NCBI GenBank assembly: GCA_963663945.1 | Contig: OY760687.1 | Location: 3,534,001-3,598,000, forward strand | Length of the DNA stretch: 64,000 bases | Direction: 5' to 3' | From: Bin87 sp963663945 | GTDB lineage: Bacteria > Chloroflexota > Dehalococcoidia > Lucifugimonadales > UBA3495 | In this document: piece after piece, positions 17,445 to 26,348 of the stretch | Layout of the letters: every line of letters begins with the position of its first letter | Numbering within the stretch: position 1 is the stretch's first letter | Translations under genes and position numbers: made by a program | Notes under the pieces: model-generated | The model's input: the letters and a program-made list of their open reading frames with translations, nothing else | Databases searched by the model: none | Told to the model about the DNA's origin: nothing

Positions 17445-18230
17445 ATGACCATCGTCGACACCCACGTGCACATCGGTCGCGACCACTATGAGCCCGTGGA
17501 GATGCTGCTGGCCCAGATGGAGCTGAACGGCGTCGCCAAGACCGTGCTGGTGCAGTCCACCGCCACGTTGGACAACTCCTACGTGCTGGAGTGCCGTCAG
17601 CGCTTCCCCGGCCGGCTGGCCGTGGTGTGCCGTGTCGACGTGGATGATCCGGCCGCGCCCGACACCCTGGAAGGCCTGCGCGACGCCGGCGCGGAGACGC
17701 TGCGCATCCGAAACTTCCACCGGTCGCCGGGAAACGACCCGCTGGCGATCTGGCGCGCCGCCGCCCACTTAGGCGTGTCCGTCAGCGTCGGCGGTCCGGC
17801 GGAAGGATTCGCGTCGGCTCAATTCGCCTCTCTGGTTGAGGAACTGCCCAACCTCACCGTCATCATCGAGCACCTGGCCGGTATGGGCATCCACGCCATC
17901 GGCGCGCCGGAGATGCCGCCCGACGACGTGTTCCGGCAGTCGTTGACCCTGGCCCGCTTCCCCAATACGGTGATGAAGATCCACGGCATGGGCGAGATCA
18001 GCGATCCGCCCTTCCCGTACCGGAACACGCCACCCTACGTGCGCATGGCCTACGATGCCTTCGGTCCGGATCGCATGATCTGGGGATCGGACTGGCCTCG
18101 GGTGACCAACCGGGAAGGCTATCGCAACTCTCTGCGACACACCTGGCGGCAGATGGAGGAGTGGTGTCCGCAGGCCGACCTGGCAAAGATATTCGGCGGA
18201 ACTGCCCTCTCGTTGTGGGCATTCAAATAG
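17445..18230 (+). CDS. Amidohydrolase family metal-dependent hydrolase
   Basis: A 261-residue TIM-barrel hydrolase or decarboxylase of the amidohydrolase-2 type. The N-terminal metal motif is 'VDTHVHIG', followed by 'IIEHLAG' and 'MIWGSDWPRVTN' with the catalytic Asp. The start at 17445 is supported by GGGGAG upstream and by the conserved beginning 'MTIVDTHVHIG'. It is divergent from the Rieske oxygenase, which suggests a shared aromatic or heterocycle degradation theme. The substrate is unknown. Confidence 0.9.
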   Translation: MTIVDTHVHIGRDHYEPVEMLLAQMELNGVAKTVLVQSTATLDNSYVLECRQRFPGRLAVVCRVDVDDPAAPDTLEGLRDAGAETLRIRNFHRSPGNDPLAIWRAAAHLGVSVSVGGPAEGFASAQFASLVEELPNLTVIIEHLAGMGIHAIGAPEMPPDDVFRQSLTLARFPNTVMKIHGMGEISDPPFPYRNTPPYVRMAYDAFGPDRMIWGSDWPRVTNREGYRNSLRHTWRQMEEWCPQADLAKIFGGTALSLWAFK

Positions 18231-18355
18231 GCGCGTCCGGTATTGGTTGATTCCGTCTGCCGTTCCGATTGTCAAAACCGAAAGGGTTGACTTATGATTG
18301 ACACGAACTGTGCGCCGATGTTGGGCGAAATAGACTTGACAGGAGGAAATATTTG

Positions 18356-19603
18356 ATGACCAAGACTTTTAAGTACATTGCAGGCATGATGCTGCTGGTG
18401 GCAGTAGCGGCGTTGCTGGCCTGTTCCAGTGAGGAACCCACTGCCCCAACCGGTCCCGCCGCGGATCCCACTGCCGCCATGGCTGAACAGCCCACGACTG
18501 CCATGGCTGAGCAGCCGACGACCGCCATGGCCGATCAGCCCACCGCCATGCCGGGTCAGCCCACCGCCATGCCCGATCGGACCGCTGAAGCCGTTCCCAC
18601 ACCCACCGAAGCCATGGCCGTTCAGGCTGGTAGCCGCCTCGACACGGTCCGCAGCCGCGGCCACGTCATCTGCGCCAGCCGCAACGACGTTCCCGGCTAC
18701 GGTTCCATCGATGCTTCCGGCAACAACGTCGGGTTCGACATCGACCTGTGCCGCGCCCTGGCAGCCGCGGTGTTGGGCGACCCGTCCGCGATCGAAATCC
18801 GGCTGATCACGGCCGCTGAACGCGGGCCCACCATCCAGTCCGGCGAGGTCGACATGCTGGTCCGCACCGTCACCTGGACCACCTCCCGCGACGCCCAGTG
18901 GGGCAACTACGCCCAGACCATGTTCTATGACGGTCAGGGCTTCATCGTTAACAAGGACCTGGGCCTCAGTAGCGCGCTGGAGCTGAAGGACGCCACGGTG
19001 TGCGTCACCCAGGGCACCACCACCGAGCTGAACCTGCAGGACTATTCCAACCAGAATAGCCTCAACATCAGCCCGCTGACTTTTGAAGATACCGACGCGG
19101 TGGTTGCTGCTTATGAAAGCGGTCAGTGCGACGCTTTCACCAATGACCGCTCTCAGTTGGCGGCTATCAGCAGCGCCTTCCAGGATCCCACCGCCCACAC
19201 CATCCTCCCCGAGACCATCTCTGAGGAGCCTCTGGGTCCGGTGGTCCCCCACGGCGATGACCAGTGGTTCGACATCGTGAAGACCGTGATGTCCGTCCTG
19301 ATCTACGGCGAGGCCTACGGTGTGACGTCCTCCAATATGCCCTCCGCTACCTCCGGAGACACCAAGGTCGACCGCCTGCTCGGCTTTGAAGGCTCCTGGG
19401 GCCAGGACAGTCTGGGCCTCAGCGCGACCGCCGCCCAGGACGTGATTGGCTCCGTCGGAAACTACGGCGAAATCTACAATCGCAACCTCGGACCGGACGG
19501 CATCAACCTGCCGCGCGCCGGTGGTCGGAACGCCCTGTGGGCCGACGCTCCCTGCGCCGACTGCCCCAAGGGTGGCCAGATCTACGCCGCGCCGCTGCGC
19601 TAA
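18356..19603 (+). CDS. aapJ: Amino-acid ABC transporter substrate-binding lipoprotein
   Basis: Extracytoplasmic binding protein of a general L-amino-acid ABC transporter. A lipobox 'LLVAVAALLAC' gives a lipid-anchored Cys at about residue 23. A flexible linker of repeated A-M-A-E-Q-P-T-T units follows (nt 18476-18580). The ligand-binding domain begins 'RLDTVRSRGHVICASRNDVPGYGS' and contains 'GFDIDLCRALAAAVLG' and 'GEVDMLVRTVTWTTSRD', as in AapJ. The ATG at 18356 has GGAGG 9 nt upstream. Two permease genes and the ATPase gene follow on the same strand. Confidence 0.92.
   Translation: MTKTFKYIAGMMLLVAVAALLACSSEEPTAPTGPAADPTAAMAEQPTTAMAEQPTTAMADQPTAMPGQPTAMPDRTAEAVPTPTEAMAVQAGSRLDTVRSRGHVICASRNDVPGYGSIDASGNNVGFDIDLCRALAAAVLGDPSAIEIRLITAAERGPTIQSGEVDMLVRTVTWTTSRDAQWGNYAQTMFYDGQGFIVNKDLGLSSALELKDATVCVTQGTTTELNLQDYSNQNSLNISPLTFEDTDAVVAAYESGQCDAFTNDRSQLAAISSAFQDPTAHTILPETISEEPLGPVVPHGDDQWFDIVKTVMSVLIYGEAYGVTSSNMPSATSGDTKVDRLLGFEGSWGQDSLGLSATAAQDVIGSVGNYGEIYNRNLGPDGINLPRAGGRNALWADAPCADCPKGGQIYAAPLR
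18476..18580 (+). repeat. Tandem repeat encoding a lipoprotein linker
   Basis: Two 24-bp units (18476-18499, 18500-18523), two 21-bp units (18524-18544, 18545-18565) and a partial unit all begin GCCATG. They encode AMAEQPTT, AMAEQPTT, AMADQPT and AMPGQPT. The tract keeps the frame and could vary in length between strains. Confidence 0.8.
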
Positions 19604-19635
19604 CGATAGCCGACTCTTCGCCCGGCGCAATTGCG

Positions 19636-19677
19636 GGGGTGACCGCCTGCGGGCTGGTCACCCCTGCCCTTATTTTT
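19636..19677 (+). terminator. Intra-operon terminator between aapJ and aapQ
   Basis: GGGGTGACC (19636-19644) pairs with GGTCACCCC (19656-19664), with TATTTTT a few bases later. It probably lowers read-through into the permease genes so that the binding protein is made in excess, a common design in ABC operons. Confidence 0.75.
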
Positions 19678-19756
19678 GCCTGTGCGCCGACCGGGCGCGT
19701 CCGGCCGATTTGCGCTAAAATCTGTCCACTTACTGTAAGGCGACTCCATCCTCCAT

Positions 19757-20959
19757 ATGGCTGCACTGCTTCAACACCTCACCTACCAGGGGATACCCGT
19801 CTGGCGGCACTCCCAGGTGATCCAGTGGACCGTTCAGATCGTGTCCGGTTTTCTGGTCGTGTTCCTGGTCGCCTGGTTCTTCCTCAACATCGCCAACGCC
19901 ATTGACGAGCGGGAAATCCCCTACGGTTTCGGGTTCCTGTCCCGCGAATACCAGACGCCCATCGGGCAGCACCTCATCCCGTACGAGTCGTCCGACACGT
20001 TCCTGTATGCCTTTGGCGTCGCCGCGGTCAATACCATCGTGGTATCCGTTGTGGGCGTCATCCTGGCCACCCTGTTGGGTATTTTCATGGGCGTGGCGCG
20101 TCTTTCCGGCAACTGGCTGGTTGCCAAGCTGGCGCTCATCTACGTGGAATTCTTCCGCAATGTGCCCCTGCTGGTGCAACTGTTCTTCTGGTTCTACATC
20201 GTGCTGTCGCTGCCGCCGGTTCGTGAGGGTTACGCGATTGCCGGTCGCATCTACGTGAACAATGCCGGCATTTCCATCCCGTTCCCCTTCTCCGACGGAT
20301 TGGGCTCCGCCATCGCCTGGCTGGCCCTGGCGGTAGCGGCGGTGATCGCCGGCGCCGCCGTGCACCGGGGTTTGACCCAACGGGAAATCACCACCGGCGT
20401 CGCCTCCTACCCGATCATCGGCGGCCTGGCCGTGGCCGTGGTCGTCGGAGCGGTGGCCTGGCTGGTGATTGGCCTCATCGACGGGGCGCCTTTCGTGGTT
20501 TCCGCACCGGCGCCCCAGGGCGCCTTCGGCAGGATCAGTGACGGTTTCACCATGTCCGGCGGCATGCTCGCGTTGCTGATTGGCCTGGTGATCTACACCT
20601 CGTCCTTTATCGCCGAAATCGTGCGCGCCGGCATCCAGTCAGTGGGTCGCGGCCAGATCGAAGCCGCCCGCGCCCTGGGTCTTTCGCCCATGAGCACGCT
20701 GCGGCAGGTAACTTTCCCGCAGGCCATGCGTGTCATCATCCCGCCGCTGATCAGCCAATTCCTGAACCTGACCAAGAACAGCAGCCTGGCTGGCGCCATC
20801 GGGTATTCGGACCTTACCAACGTTGCCAAGACCATGACCCAGACCGCGCCGGCAGTCTCAATATTCATCATGATCATGGCCGCGTACCTGGCCATGAGCC
20901 TCTCCTACTCGCTGATCGGCAACCTCTACAACCGCCGCATTCGTATCGCCGGGAACTGA
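19757..20959 (+). CDS. aapQ: Amino-acid ABC transporter permease, AapQ-like
   Basis: Inner-membrane permease of 400 residues with many hydrophobic spans. The HisM/AapQ-type segment 'EFFRNVPLLVQLFFWFYIVL' and the cytoplasmic EAA loop 'IQSVGRGQIEAARALGLSPMSTLRQVTFPQAMRVIIPPL' that docks on the ATPase are clear. The long insertion between them is typical of AapQ and distinguishes it from short HisM-like permeases. The AapM gene starts 4 bp after its stop. Confidence 0.92.
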   Translation: MAALLQHLTYQGIPVWRHSQVIQWTVQIVSGFLVVFLVAWFFLNIANAIDEREIPYGFGFLSREYQTPIGQHLIPYESSDTFLYAFGVAAVNTIVVSVVGVILATLLGIFMGVARLSGNWLVAKLALIYVEFFRNVPLLVQLFFWFYIVLSLPPVREGYAIAGRIYVNNAGISIPFPFSDGLGSAIAWLALAVAAVIAGAAVHRGLTQREITTGVASYPIIGGLAVAVVVGAVAWLVIGLIDGAPFVVSAPAPQGAFGRISDGFTMSGGMLALLIGLVIYTSSFIAEIVRAGIQSVGRGQIEAARALGLSPMSTLRQVTFPQAMRVIIPPLISQFLNLTKNSSLAGAIGYSDLTNVAKTMTQTAPAVSIFIMIMAAYLAMSLSYSLIGNLYNRRIRIAGN

Positions 20960-20963
20960 CCCA

Positions 20964-22214
20964 GTGACCACCGCTAACGAACCGGCCGTATCATCGGCGC
21001 AGACTCCTCCCCGCTCCGAGACTGGAGTGGTGGGTTGGCTGCGAACCAACCTGTTCAGCACCTGGTACAACAGCGCGCTTACCCTGATCGTGGGCGTGAT
21101 CGCGGTCCTGGCCCTGTTCTTCGGCCTGCGATGGGTCCTGGTTCAGGCGAACTGGCTTGTCATATCCACTCTTGGGGGCCAACTCTTCATCGGCCAGTAC
21201 AACATCGAAGCGGCGTGTCCCGGTCAGAACTGTTTCTGGCGGCCTCAGGCTTCGCTGTTGCTGGTCACAATCCTTTTCGGAATGGCCTGGGGCGTGGCTG
21301 GCGGCGGAATCACCAAGCGCATCGCCCTGATCGTGGTGGTGGTGTTGGCGCTCCTCGCTTTCCTCCCCTACAGCTTCGAGACCATGGGCCTGGACGTTCG
21401 CCTGCTGCTGCTGGCAAACGTCCCCGCGATGTTCCTGGGCCTGGCGCTGGCCCGCTATACGCGCCTGGGAACCGCAAGCGGCGTCACCATCTTTGGAGTG
21501 ATCGCATTCTTCCTGACCTTGGTACTGCTGCGGGGATTGCCGGGCGTCCCGGGTCTGCAACCGGTATCCGTGGTGTACTGGGGCGGGCTGATGCTGAACC
21601 TGCTGCTGGCGGTTGCCGGCATCGTCATCAGCTTCCCCATTGGCATCGCGTTGGCCCTGGGACGGCGCAGCCGATTGCCTGTCGTGAAGCTGCTGTGCGT
21701 CGCGTTCATCGAGGTGTTCCGGGGCGTGCCGCTGATCACGCTGCTATTCATGTCCCAGGTGCTGGTGCCACTGGCATTCCCCGAGAATTTCCATCCCAAC
21801 TCGCTCCTGCGCGCCGCCATCGTGATCACGCTGTTCAGCGCGGCATACATGGCGGAAAACATTCGGGGCGGATTGCAAGCGTTGCACCCGGGCCAGGCCG
21901 AGGCCGCCCGCGCCCTGGGGCTGCCCGGTTGGCAGACCATGCTCCTGATCTCCCTGCCGCAGGCTATCCGCAACGTGATCCCCGCAATCGTGGGCCAGTT
22001 CATCGCACTGTTCAAGGACACCAGCCTGGTGTACATCATCGGCATGCTCGACGTGGTGGAGATCAGCCGCGCATTCATCCAGGGCAACCCGGAGTTCCTG
22101 GCCAACGCGCGCGAGGTGTTCATCTTCCTGGCGTTTGTATTCTGGATCTTCACCTATGGAATGTCCTATGTCAGCGCCCGCATCGAACGTCACATGGGAG
22201 TCGGCGAGAGGTAG
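20964..22214 (+). CDS. aapM: Amino-acid ABC transporter permease, AapM-like
   Basis: Second membrane subunit, 416 residues, from a GTG start. It carries 'FIEVFRGVPLITLLFMSQVLVPL' and the EAA loop 'LQALHPGQAEAARALGLPGWQTMLLISLPQAIRNVIPAI', followed by 'NPEFLANAREVFIFLAFVFW'. It should pair with AapQ to form the channel. The 4-bp spacing after aapQ points to co-translation. The ATPase gene follows only after a 380-bp gap containing a repeat element. Confidence 0.92.
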   Translation: MTTANEPAVSSAQTPPRSETGVVGWLRTNLFSTWYNSALTLIVGVIAVLALFFGLRWVLVQANWLVISTLGGQLFIGQYNIEAACPGQNCFWRPQASLLLVTILFGMAWGVAGGGITKRIALIVVVVLALLAFLPYSFETMGLDVRLLLLANVPAMFLGLALARYTRLGTASGVTIFGVIAFFLTLVLLRGLPGVPGLQPVSVVYWGGLMLNLLLAVAGIVISFPIGIALALGRRSRLPVVKLLCVAFIEVFRGVPLITLLFMSQVLVPLAFPENFHPNSLLRAAIVITLFSAAYMAENIRGGLQALHPGQAEAARALGLPGWQTMLLISLPQAIRNVIPAIVGQFIALFKDTSLVYIIGMLDVVEISRAFIQGNPEFLANAREVFIFLAFVFWIFTYGMSYVSARIERHMGVGER

Positions 22215-22594
22215 CGCCCGGGGCGTCGATTTGCCGCGTTCTGCTAGAATGACGCGAAAGATAACTAATGTCATGCGGTTTGAGACCTCACGCATACCCA
22301 GTTTGTCATCGCGAGGAGCGCAGCGACGTGGCGATATCGTCGCCGAAAGAGACGCCGTTACCCCGACGAGATTGCCACGCTTCGCTCGCAATGACAGTTC
22401 GAGCGAAACTGAGTACGCTTGAGCGGGATGACGCGCCTGCCAAATTGGCCGAGCGCTACTGAGCTTGAAGGACAGCCCCCGCTAACCACGGATTTACAGC
22501 AGTAGATGGCCGCCCACACGAGAAGCCAAGCCCGCCGGCCTCGCCGCCGACTCCGCAGTAACGGCCAATAATACTCGCCGCATCGGAGGCCACC
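22215..22594. other. 380-bp gap inside the aap operon
   Basis: No supported gene. It contains the second MITE-like copy (22289-22416). Because the gap interrupts aapM and aapP, the ATPase gene may depend on read-through or on its own promoter here; I could not pick out a convincing one. Confidence 0.6.
22289..22416. repeat. MITE-like dispersed repeat, copy 2
   Basis: The same layout as the copy at 7141-7272: it begins CACGCATACCCAGTTTGTCA, continues with GGAGCGCAGCGACGTGGCGAT, and ends CTTCGCTCGCAATGAC with AAACTGAGTACG. The outer inverted arms match at 9 of 10 positions here. Confidence 0.75.
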
Positions 22595-23353
22595 ATGACT
22601 ACCAACGGAACCACGGACGCCGTCGAAGACATCATCGTGTGCCGTGATGTGCACAAGTGGTACGGCAACTTCCACGCCCTGCGTGGCGTCACCACCACCG
22701 TCCAGAAGGGTGAGGTGGTGGTGATCATTGGCCCCTCCGGCTCAGGGAAGTCCACCTTCATCCGAACCATCAACCGACTGGAGCAGCACCAGCGTGGCGA
22801 CATCGTTGTCGACGGCATCGAGCTGACCAACGACATCCGCAACATCGACGCCATTCGCCGCGACGTGGGCATGGTCTTCCAGTCCTTCAACCTGTTCCCC
22901 CACCTGACGGTCCAGCGCAACATCACGCTGGCGCCGACCAAGGTCCGCAAGATGCCTTCCCACGAGGCAGATACCGTCGCCATGGAACTCCTGGAGCGGG
23001 TCGGCATCCCAGAGCAGGCGGACAAGTATCCGGGTCAACTGTCCGGTGGCCAGCAGCAGCGCGTCGCCATTGCGCGCGCCCTGGCCATGCAGCCCAACAT
23101 CATGCTCTTCGACGAGCCCACCTCGGCTCTCGACCCTGAGATGATCAAGGAAGTGCTCGAAGTCATGCGCGAACTGGCCGAGTCGCAGATGACGATCCTG
23201 GCCGTTTCCCATGAGCTTGGCTTCGCCCGTGAAGTTGCCGACCGCATTGTGATGTTCGATGAGGGCCAGATTGTCGAGGACCAGGCTCCGGACGAGTTCT
23301 TCAACAACCCGCGTCACGAGCGCGTGAAGCACTTCCTGTCGCAGATACTGTAG
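22595..23353 (+). CDS. aapP: Amino-acid ABC transporter ATP-binding protein
   Basis: ATPase that powers the AapJQM importer, 252 residues. Walker A 'GPSGSGKST', signature 'LSGGQQQR', Walker B 'IMLFDEP' and the switch His in 'LAVSHELGFA' are all present. GGAGG precedes the ATG. It is the last transporter gene of the set and is separated from aapM by the repeat-bearing gap. Confidence 0.95.
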   Translation: MTTNGTTDAVEDIIVCRDVHKWYGNFHALRGVTTTVQKGEVVVIIGPSGSGKSTFIRTINRLEQHQRGDIVVDGIELTNDIRNIDAIRRDVGMVFQSFNLFPHLTVQRNITLAPTKVRKMPSHEADTVAMELLERVGIPEQADKYPGQLSGGQQQRVAIARALAMQPNIMLFDEPTSALDPEMIKEVLEVMRELAESQMTILAVSHELGFAREVADRIVMFDEGQIVEDQAPDEFFNNPRHERVKHFLSQIL

Positions 23354-23367
23354 CTCGGTCCAGCCCG

Positions 23368-23562
23368 ATGGAATTGGCGAGGAAATTCGGGCGTTGGATC
23401 TGGGCCGGCGGCGACGCGGAGTCCCATTGGGCGCGCGAACGGCGGTTGCCCTTCTGGGAACACCCGTGGTTCACGCGCATTTACCGCATCTCGTTCGTCA
23501 CCGGCTGGATGGCCGTTCTCGCGTTCTTCCTGATCTGGAACCTGGTGTGGGCCACTCCTTGA
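23368..23562 (+). CDS. Small single-pass membrane protein
   Basis: A 64-residue protein starting 14 bp after aapP. The first ~38 residues are polar and rich in Trp and Arg; residues about 40-61 form one membrane span ('ISFVTGWMAVLAFFLIWNLVW'). I do not recognise the family. The tight spacing suggests it is co-transcribed with the transporter ATPase and could be an accessory subunit; that is inference. Confidence 0.6.
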   Translation: MELARKFGRWIWAGGDAESHWARERRLPFWEHPWFTRIYRISFVTGWMAVLAFFLIWNLVWATP

Positions 23563-23697
23563 CGCTGGTGGCCGGCCCGTTGGCCGTACATGAGCGGCAA
23601 TGGCCGGCGCCAGGACAGCGCTCCGTTTGCCCAGCCGACACCGCGCACGATAAAATCGCCGAAGTCTCACCAGCCCCATGCCAACAGGAGCGTAGCC

Positions 23698-24606
23698 ATG
23701 CCTGACCGACAGATGCAGATCGGGGTCGTTTTCCCCCAGACGGAGATCGGTTCCGACCCCATCGCCGTGCGCGATTACGTGCAGGCGGCCGAGGAATTGG
23801 GCTACGCCCACATCATCGCCTATGACCATGTGCTGGGCGCGGACACTGACTACCACCAGCCGTGGACGGGAAGCTACACCAAGGACAGCATGTTCCACGA
23901 AATCTTCGTGGCCTTCGGCTACATGGCGGCCCTGACCACCAGCGTGGAACTGGTCTCGGCAATCGTCATTCTCGGGCAGCGTCAGACCGCGCTGGTCGCC
24001 AAGCAGGCCGCCGAAGTGGACGTGCTGAGCGGCGGCAGGCTCCGCTTGGGCGTGGGCATCGGCTGGAACCCGGTGGAGTACGAGGCGTTGGGGGAGGACT
24101 TCTCCACCCGGGGCCGTCGCGCCGAGGAGCAGATGGAGTTGCTGCGCCGGCTCTGGACGGAAGAAGTCGTCGATTTTCACGGCCGCTACCACAACGTAAC
24201 CAATGCGGGCATCAACCCGTTGCCGGTGCAGAGGCCGATCCCGTTGTGGATGGGCGCCGGCAGCCGCGCCCGCGGGCCGATCCCCACTGACCGCGTGCTC
24301 AGCCGGGTGGGGCGTTGCGCCGACGGCTGGTTCCCGCAGTTCCAGTCCGATGATCCCCAGGCAGCAACCGCCATCGCCAAGGTGCGCGAGGCTGCGGTCG
24401 CCGCCGGACGCGACCCCGACGCCATCGGCATGGAGCCGCGGGTCAACTACTCGGACGGCGACCCGGAGTTCTGGCAGGCCAGGGCCGAGGAATGGCGTGG
24501 CATGGGCGCATCGCATTTTTCCGTGAACACCATGTCCGCCAACCTGAGCGGGGCTGATGCCCATATCAACGCCATGCGCGAGTTCAAAGAAGTCATCACC
24601 GGGTAG
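23698..24606 (+). CDS. LLM-class F420/flavin-dependent oxidoreductase
   Basis: A 302-residue luciferase-like protein. The start at 23698 has CAGGAG 7 nt upstream. Motifs: 'MQIGVVFPQTEIGSDP', 'LGYAHIIAYDHVLGAD', 'VILGQRQTALVAKQAAEVDVLSGGRLRLGVGIGWNPVEYEALG' and 'PIPLWMGAGS'. These match the subgroup often annotated as F420-dependent, but the cofactor cannot be fixed by eye. An SDR gene follows 57 bp later, consistent with a short catabolic operon. Confidence 0.9.
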   Translation: MPDRQMQIGVVFPQTEIGSDPIAVRDYVQAAEELGYAHIIAYDHVLGADTDYHQPWTGSYTKDSMFHEIFVAFGYMAALTTSVELVSAIVILGQRQTALVAKQAAEVDVLSGGRLRLGVGIGWNPVEYEALGEDFSTRGRRAEEQMELLRRLWTEEVVDFHGRYHNVTNAGINPLPVQRPIPLWMGAGSRARGPIPTDRVLSRVGRCADGWFPQFQSDDPQAATAIAKVREAAVAAGRDPDAIGMEPRVNYSDGDPEFWQARAEEWRGMGASHFSVNTMSANLSGADAHINAMREFKEVITG

Positions 24607-24663
24607 CAGGTTGCGCGAAACGCGCAGGCAACGTCATTCGGGCATCTATCAAGGAGGGACAAC

Positions 24664-25428
24664 ATGGGCAGGTTGGACGGCAAGGTCGCGTTGATCAGCG
24701 GCGGAGCGCGCGGTCAGGGTGCGGTGGAGGCCAGGATGTTCGCCTCCGAAGGCGCGTGCGTGGTATTCGGTGACATCCTCGACGATGAGGGCCGCCGTGT
24801 AGAGGCGGAAATCAGGGAACTGGGAGGCCAGGCCACCTATGTTCACCTGGACGTGACCAGCGAGTCCGACTGGCAATCGGCGGTTGATGCCGCCGTCTCC
24901 GAGTACGGCAAGCTCAACGTGCTGGTGAATAACGCCGGCATCGTTCTGGGCCGCAGCATCGAGGAAATGACTGTCGAGGAGTGGGACCGCCTCTTTGACG
25001 TGAATGCCAAGGGTGTGTTCCTGGGCACCAAGACCTCGCTGCCGGCCCTGCGAGCAGCCGGCGGCGGCAGCATCGTGAACATATCCTCCACCGCTGGGCT
25101 GGTCGGCAACGATTACAACCTCGCCGGCTACAGCAGCACCAAGGGAGCAGTGCGACTGTTCACCAAGTCCACCGCCATCCAGCATGCCGGTGAGGGCATC
25201 CGTTGCAACTCAGTGCATCCCGGGCCTATCGACACGCCCATGCTGCAGGAGTCGCGCGCGAATCGGGGCAGCGGGCTCAGCGACGAAGAGCAGCGCCAGC
25301 GCGTGCCGCTGGGCCGCATCGGTCGTCCCGAGGACATCGCCTACGCCGTGGTTTACCTAGCGTCGGACGAAGCGTCGTTTGTCACCGGAAGTGAGGTAGT
25401 CGTGGACGGCGGGCGCACCGCGATGTAA
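24664..25428 (+). CDS. Short-chain dehydrogenase/reductase
   Basis: A 254-residue classical SDR. The cofactor motif is unusual in sequence but correctly placed ('ISGGARGQGAVEARMF'). 'NNAGI' follows, and the catalytic set is Ser in 'NISSTAGLVG' with Y-x-x-x-K in 'YSSTKGAV'. The C-terminus has 'VYLASDEASFVTGSEVVVDGG'. AAGGAGG precedes the ATG. It probably oxidises an alcohol or reduces a ketone in concert with the upstream LLM enzyme. Confidence 0.93.
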   Translation: MGRLDGKVALISGGARGQGAVEARMFASEGACVVFGDILDDEGRRVEAEIRELGGQATYVHLDVTSESDWQSAVDAAVSEYGKLNVLVNNAGIVLGRSIEEMTVEEWDRLFDVNAKGVFLGTKTSLPALRAAGGGSIVNISSTAGLVGNDYNLAGYSSTKGAVRLFTKSTAIQHAGEGIRCNSVHPGPIDTPMLQESRANRGSGLSDEEQRQRVPLGRIGRPEDIAYAVVYLASDEASFVTGSEVVVDGGRTAM

Positions 25429-25478
25429 AACATAAAGGCGCCCCGATGGACGCCTGAACGTTTGGATATCGGTGTAAA

Positions 25479-25555
25479 TGGTCGGGGCGGCCAGATTCGA
25501 ACTGGCGACCCCCTGCACCCCATGCAGGTACGCTACCGGGCTGCGCTACGCCCCG
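25479..25555 (-). tRNA. tRNA-Pro (anticodon GGG)
   Basis: A full cloverleaf on the minus strand: acceptor CGGGGCG/CGCCCCG, D arm GCGC/GCGT, anticodon stem CCTGC/GCAGG with loop ATGGGGT, T arm GCCAG-TTCGAAT-CTGGC, discriminator A and an encoded CCA (25479-25481). The anticodon bases are at 25519-25521. It is an isolated single tRNA between the SDR and J-domain genes. Confidence 0.95.
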
Positions 25556-25661
25556 ACATTTTCAGGGTAACATCCGTACCGATAATTGGCAAACTCGCTG
25601 GCATCGCCAGTGATTATTTAAAGTATTACCTGTTAAGATTGCGGCATGTCGCAGTAATACC

Positions 25662-26348
25662 ATGAACGGCGATTGCTATAGCATCCTAGGCGTCCCGGCG
25701 GCGGCCACGACGGAAGAAATCCGCGCCGCCTACCGCAGGCTGGCCCGCCAGTATCACCCGGACCTCAACACCGGGCCCGAAGCCGAGGCCCGCATGAAAG
25801 AAATCAATCAGGCGTACGCCACCCTGTCTGATCCGCAGCGCCGCCGCCACTACGATATCTACGGCGTGAGCGACCTTCCCGTCGCCGAGCCGAACCGCCG
25901 CAGCCCGCAGAATGGCCGCCGCCCCGGCCCGCCCCGGCCCGAGCGTCCTCGCGCGTATTCGCCGTCACCTCCCCAGCGTGGCGAGGATATCGAAGCCGCC
26001 CTCTTGATAACAGGCCGGGAGGCGAGACAGGGAATGCGCAAGGTGTTTCCGGTTACGCGCACCGAGACCTGTCAGCGCTGCCGTGGCACGGGGTTCGAGC
26101 CGGAGGAGACCCTGGAGGCCAGCCAGTGCTGGCGGTGCAGTGGAGAGCAGCGATTGCGACGGGAGTTGTGGCTCAGCGCAACCATCCCCGCCGGCGTGGC
26201 CGACGGCCGCCGCCTTCGTCTGCGGGGTCAGGGAAACGCCGGCCTGGACGGCGGAGCCAGCGGGCACATCTACATCACGGTTCGCGTGGCCCAGCACGCC
26301 GGGTTACGGCAGACGCTTTCTTTCGTACTGGGTCACCTGTTCCGCTAG
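25662..26348 (+). CDS. J-domain protein with a reduced DnaJ-like zinc region
   Basis: Residues 1-66 are a J domain with His-Pro-Asp at 32-34, which would stimulate an Hsp70 ATPase. A Pro/Arg-rich linker follows. Then only two CXXC motifs appear (C137/C140 and C156/C159), where DnaJ has four, and a single C-terminal substrate-binding sheet ('LSATIPAGVADGRRLRLRGQGNAG'). At 228 residues it is much shorter than DnaJ (about 370). It resembles a compacted DnaJ; with two CXXC pairs it could bind one zinc. A weak ribosome site leaves the start somewhat uncertain. Confidence 0.82.
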   Translation: MNGDCYSILGVPAAATTEEIRAAYRRLARQYHPDLNTGPEAEARMKEINQAYATLSDPQRRRHYDIYGVSDLPVAEPNRRSPQNGRRPGPPRPERPRAYSPSPPQRGEDIEAALLITGREARQGMRKVFPVTRTETCQRCRGTGFEPEETLEASQCWRCSGEQRLRRELWLSATIPAGVADGRRLRLRGQGNAGLDGGASGHIYITVRVAQHAGLRQTLSFVLGHLFR

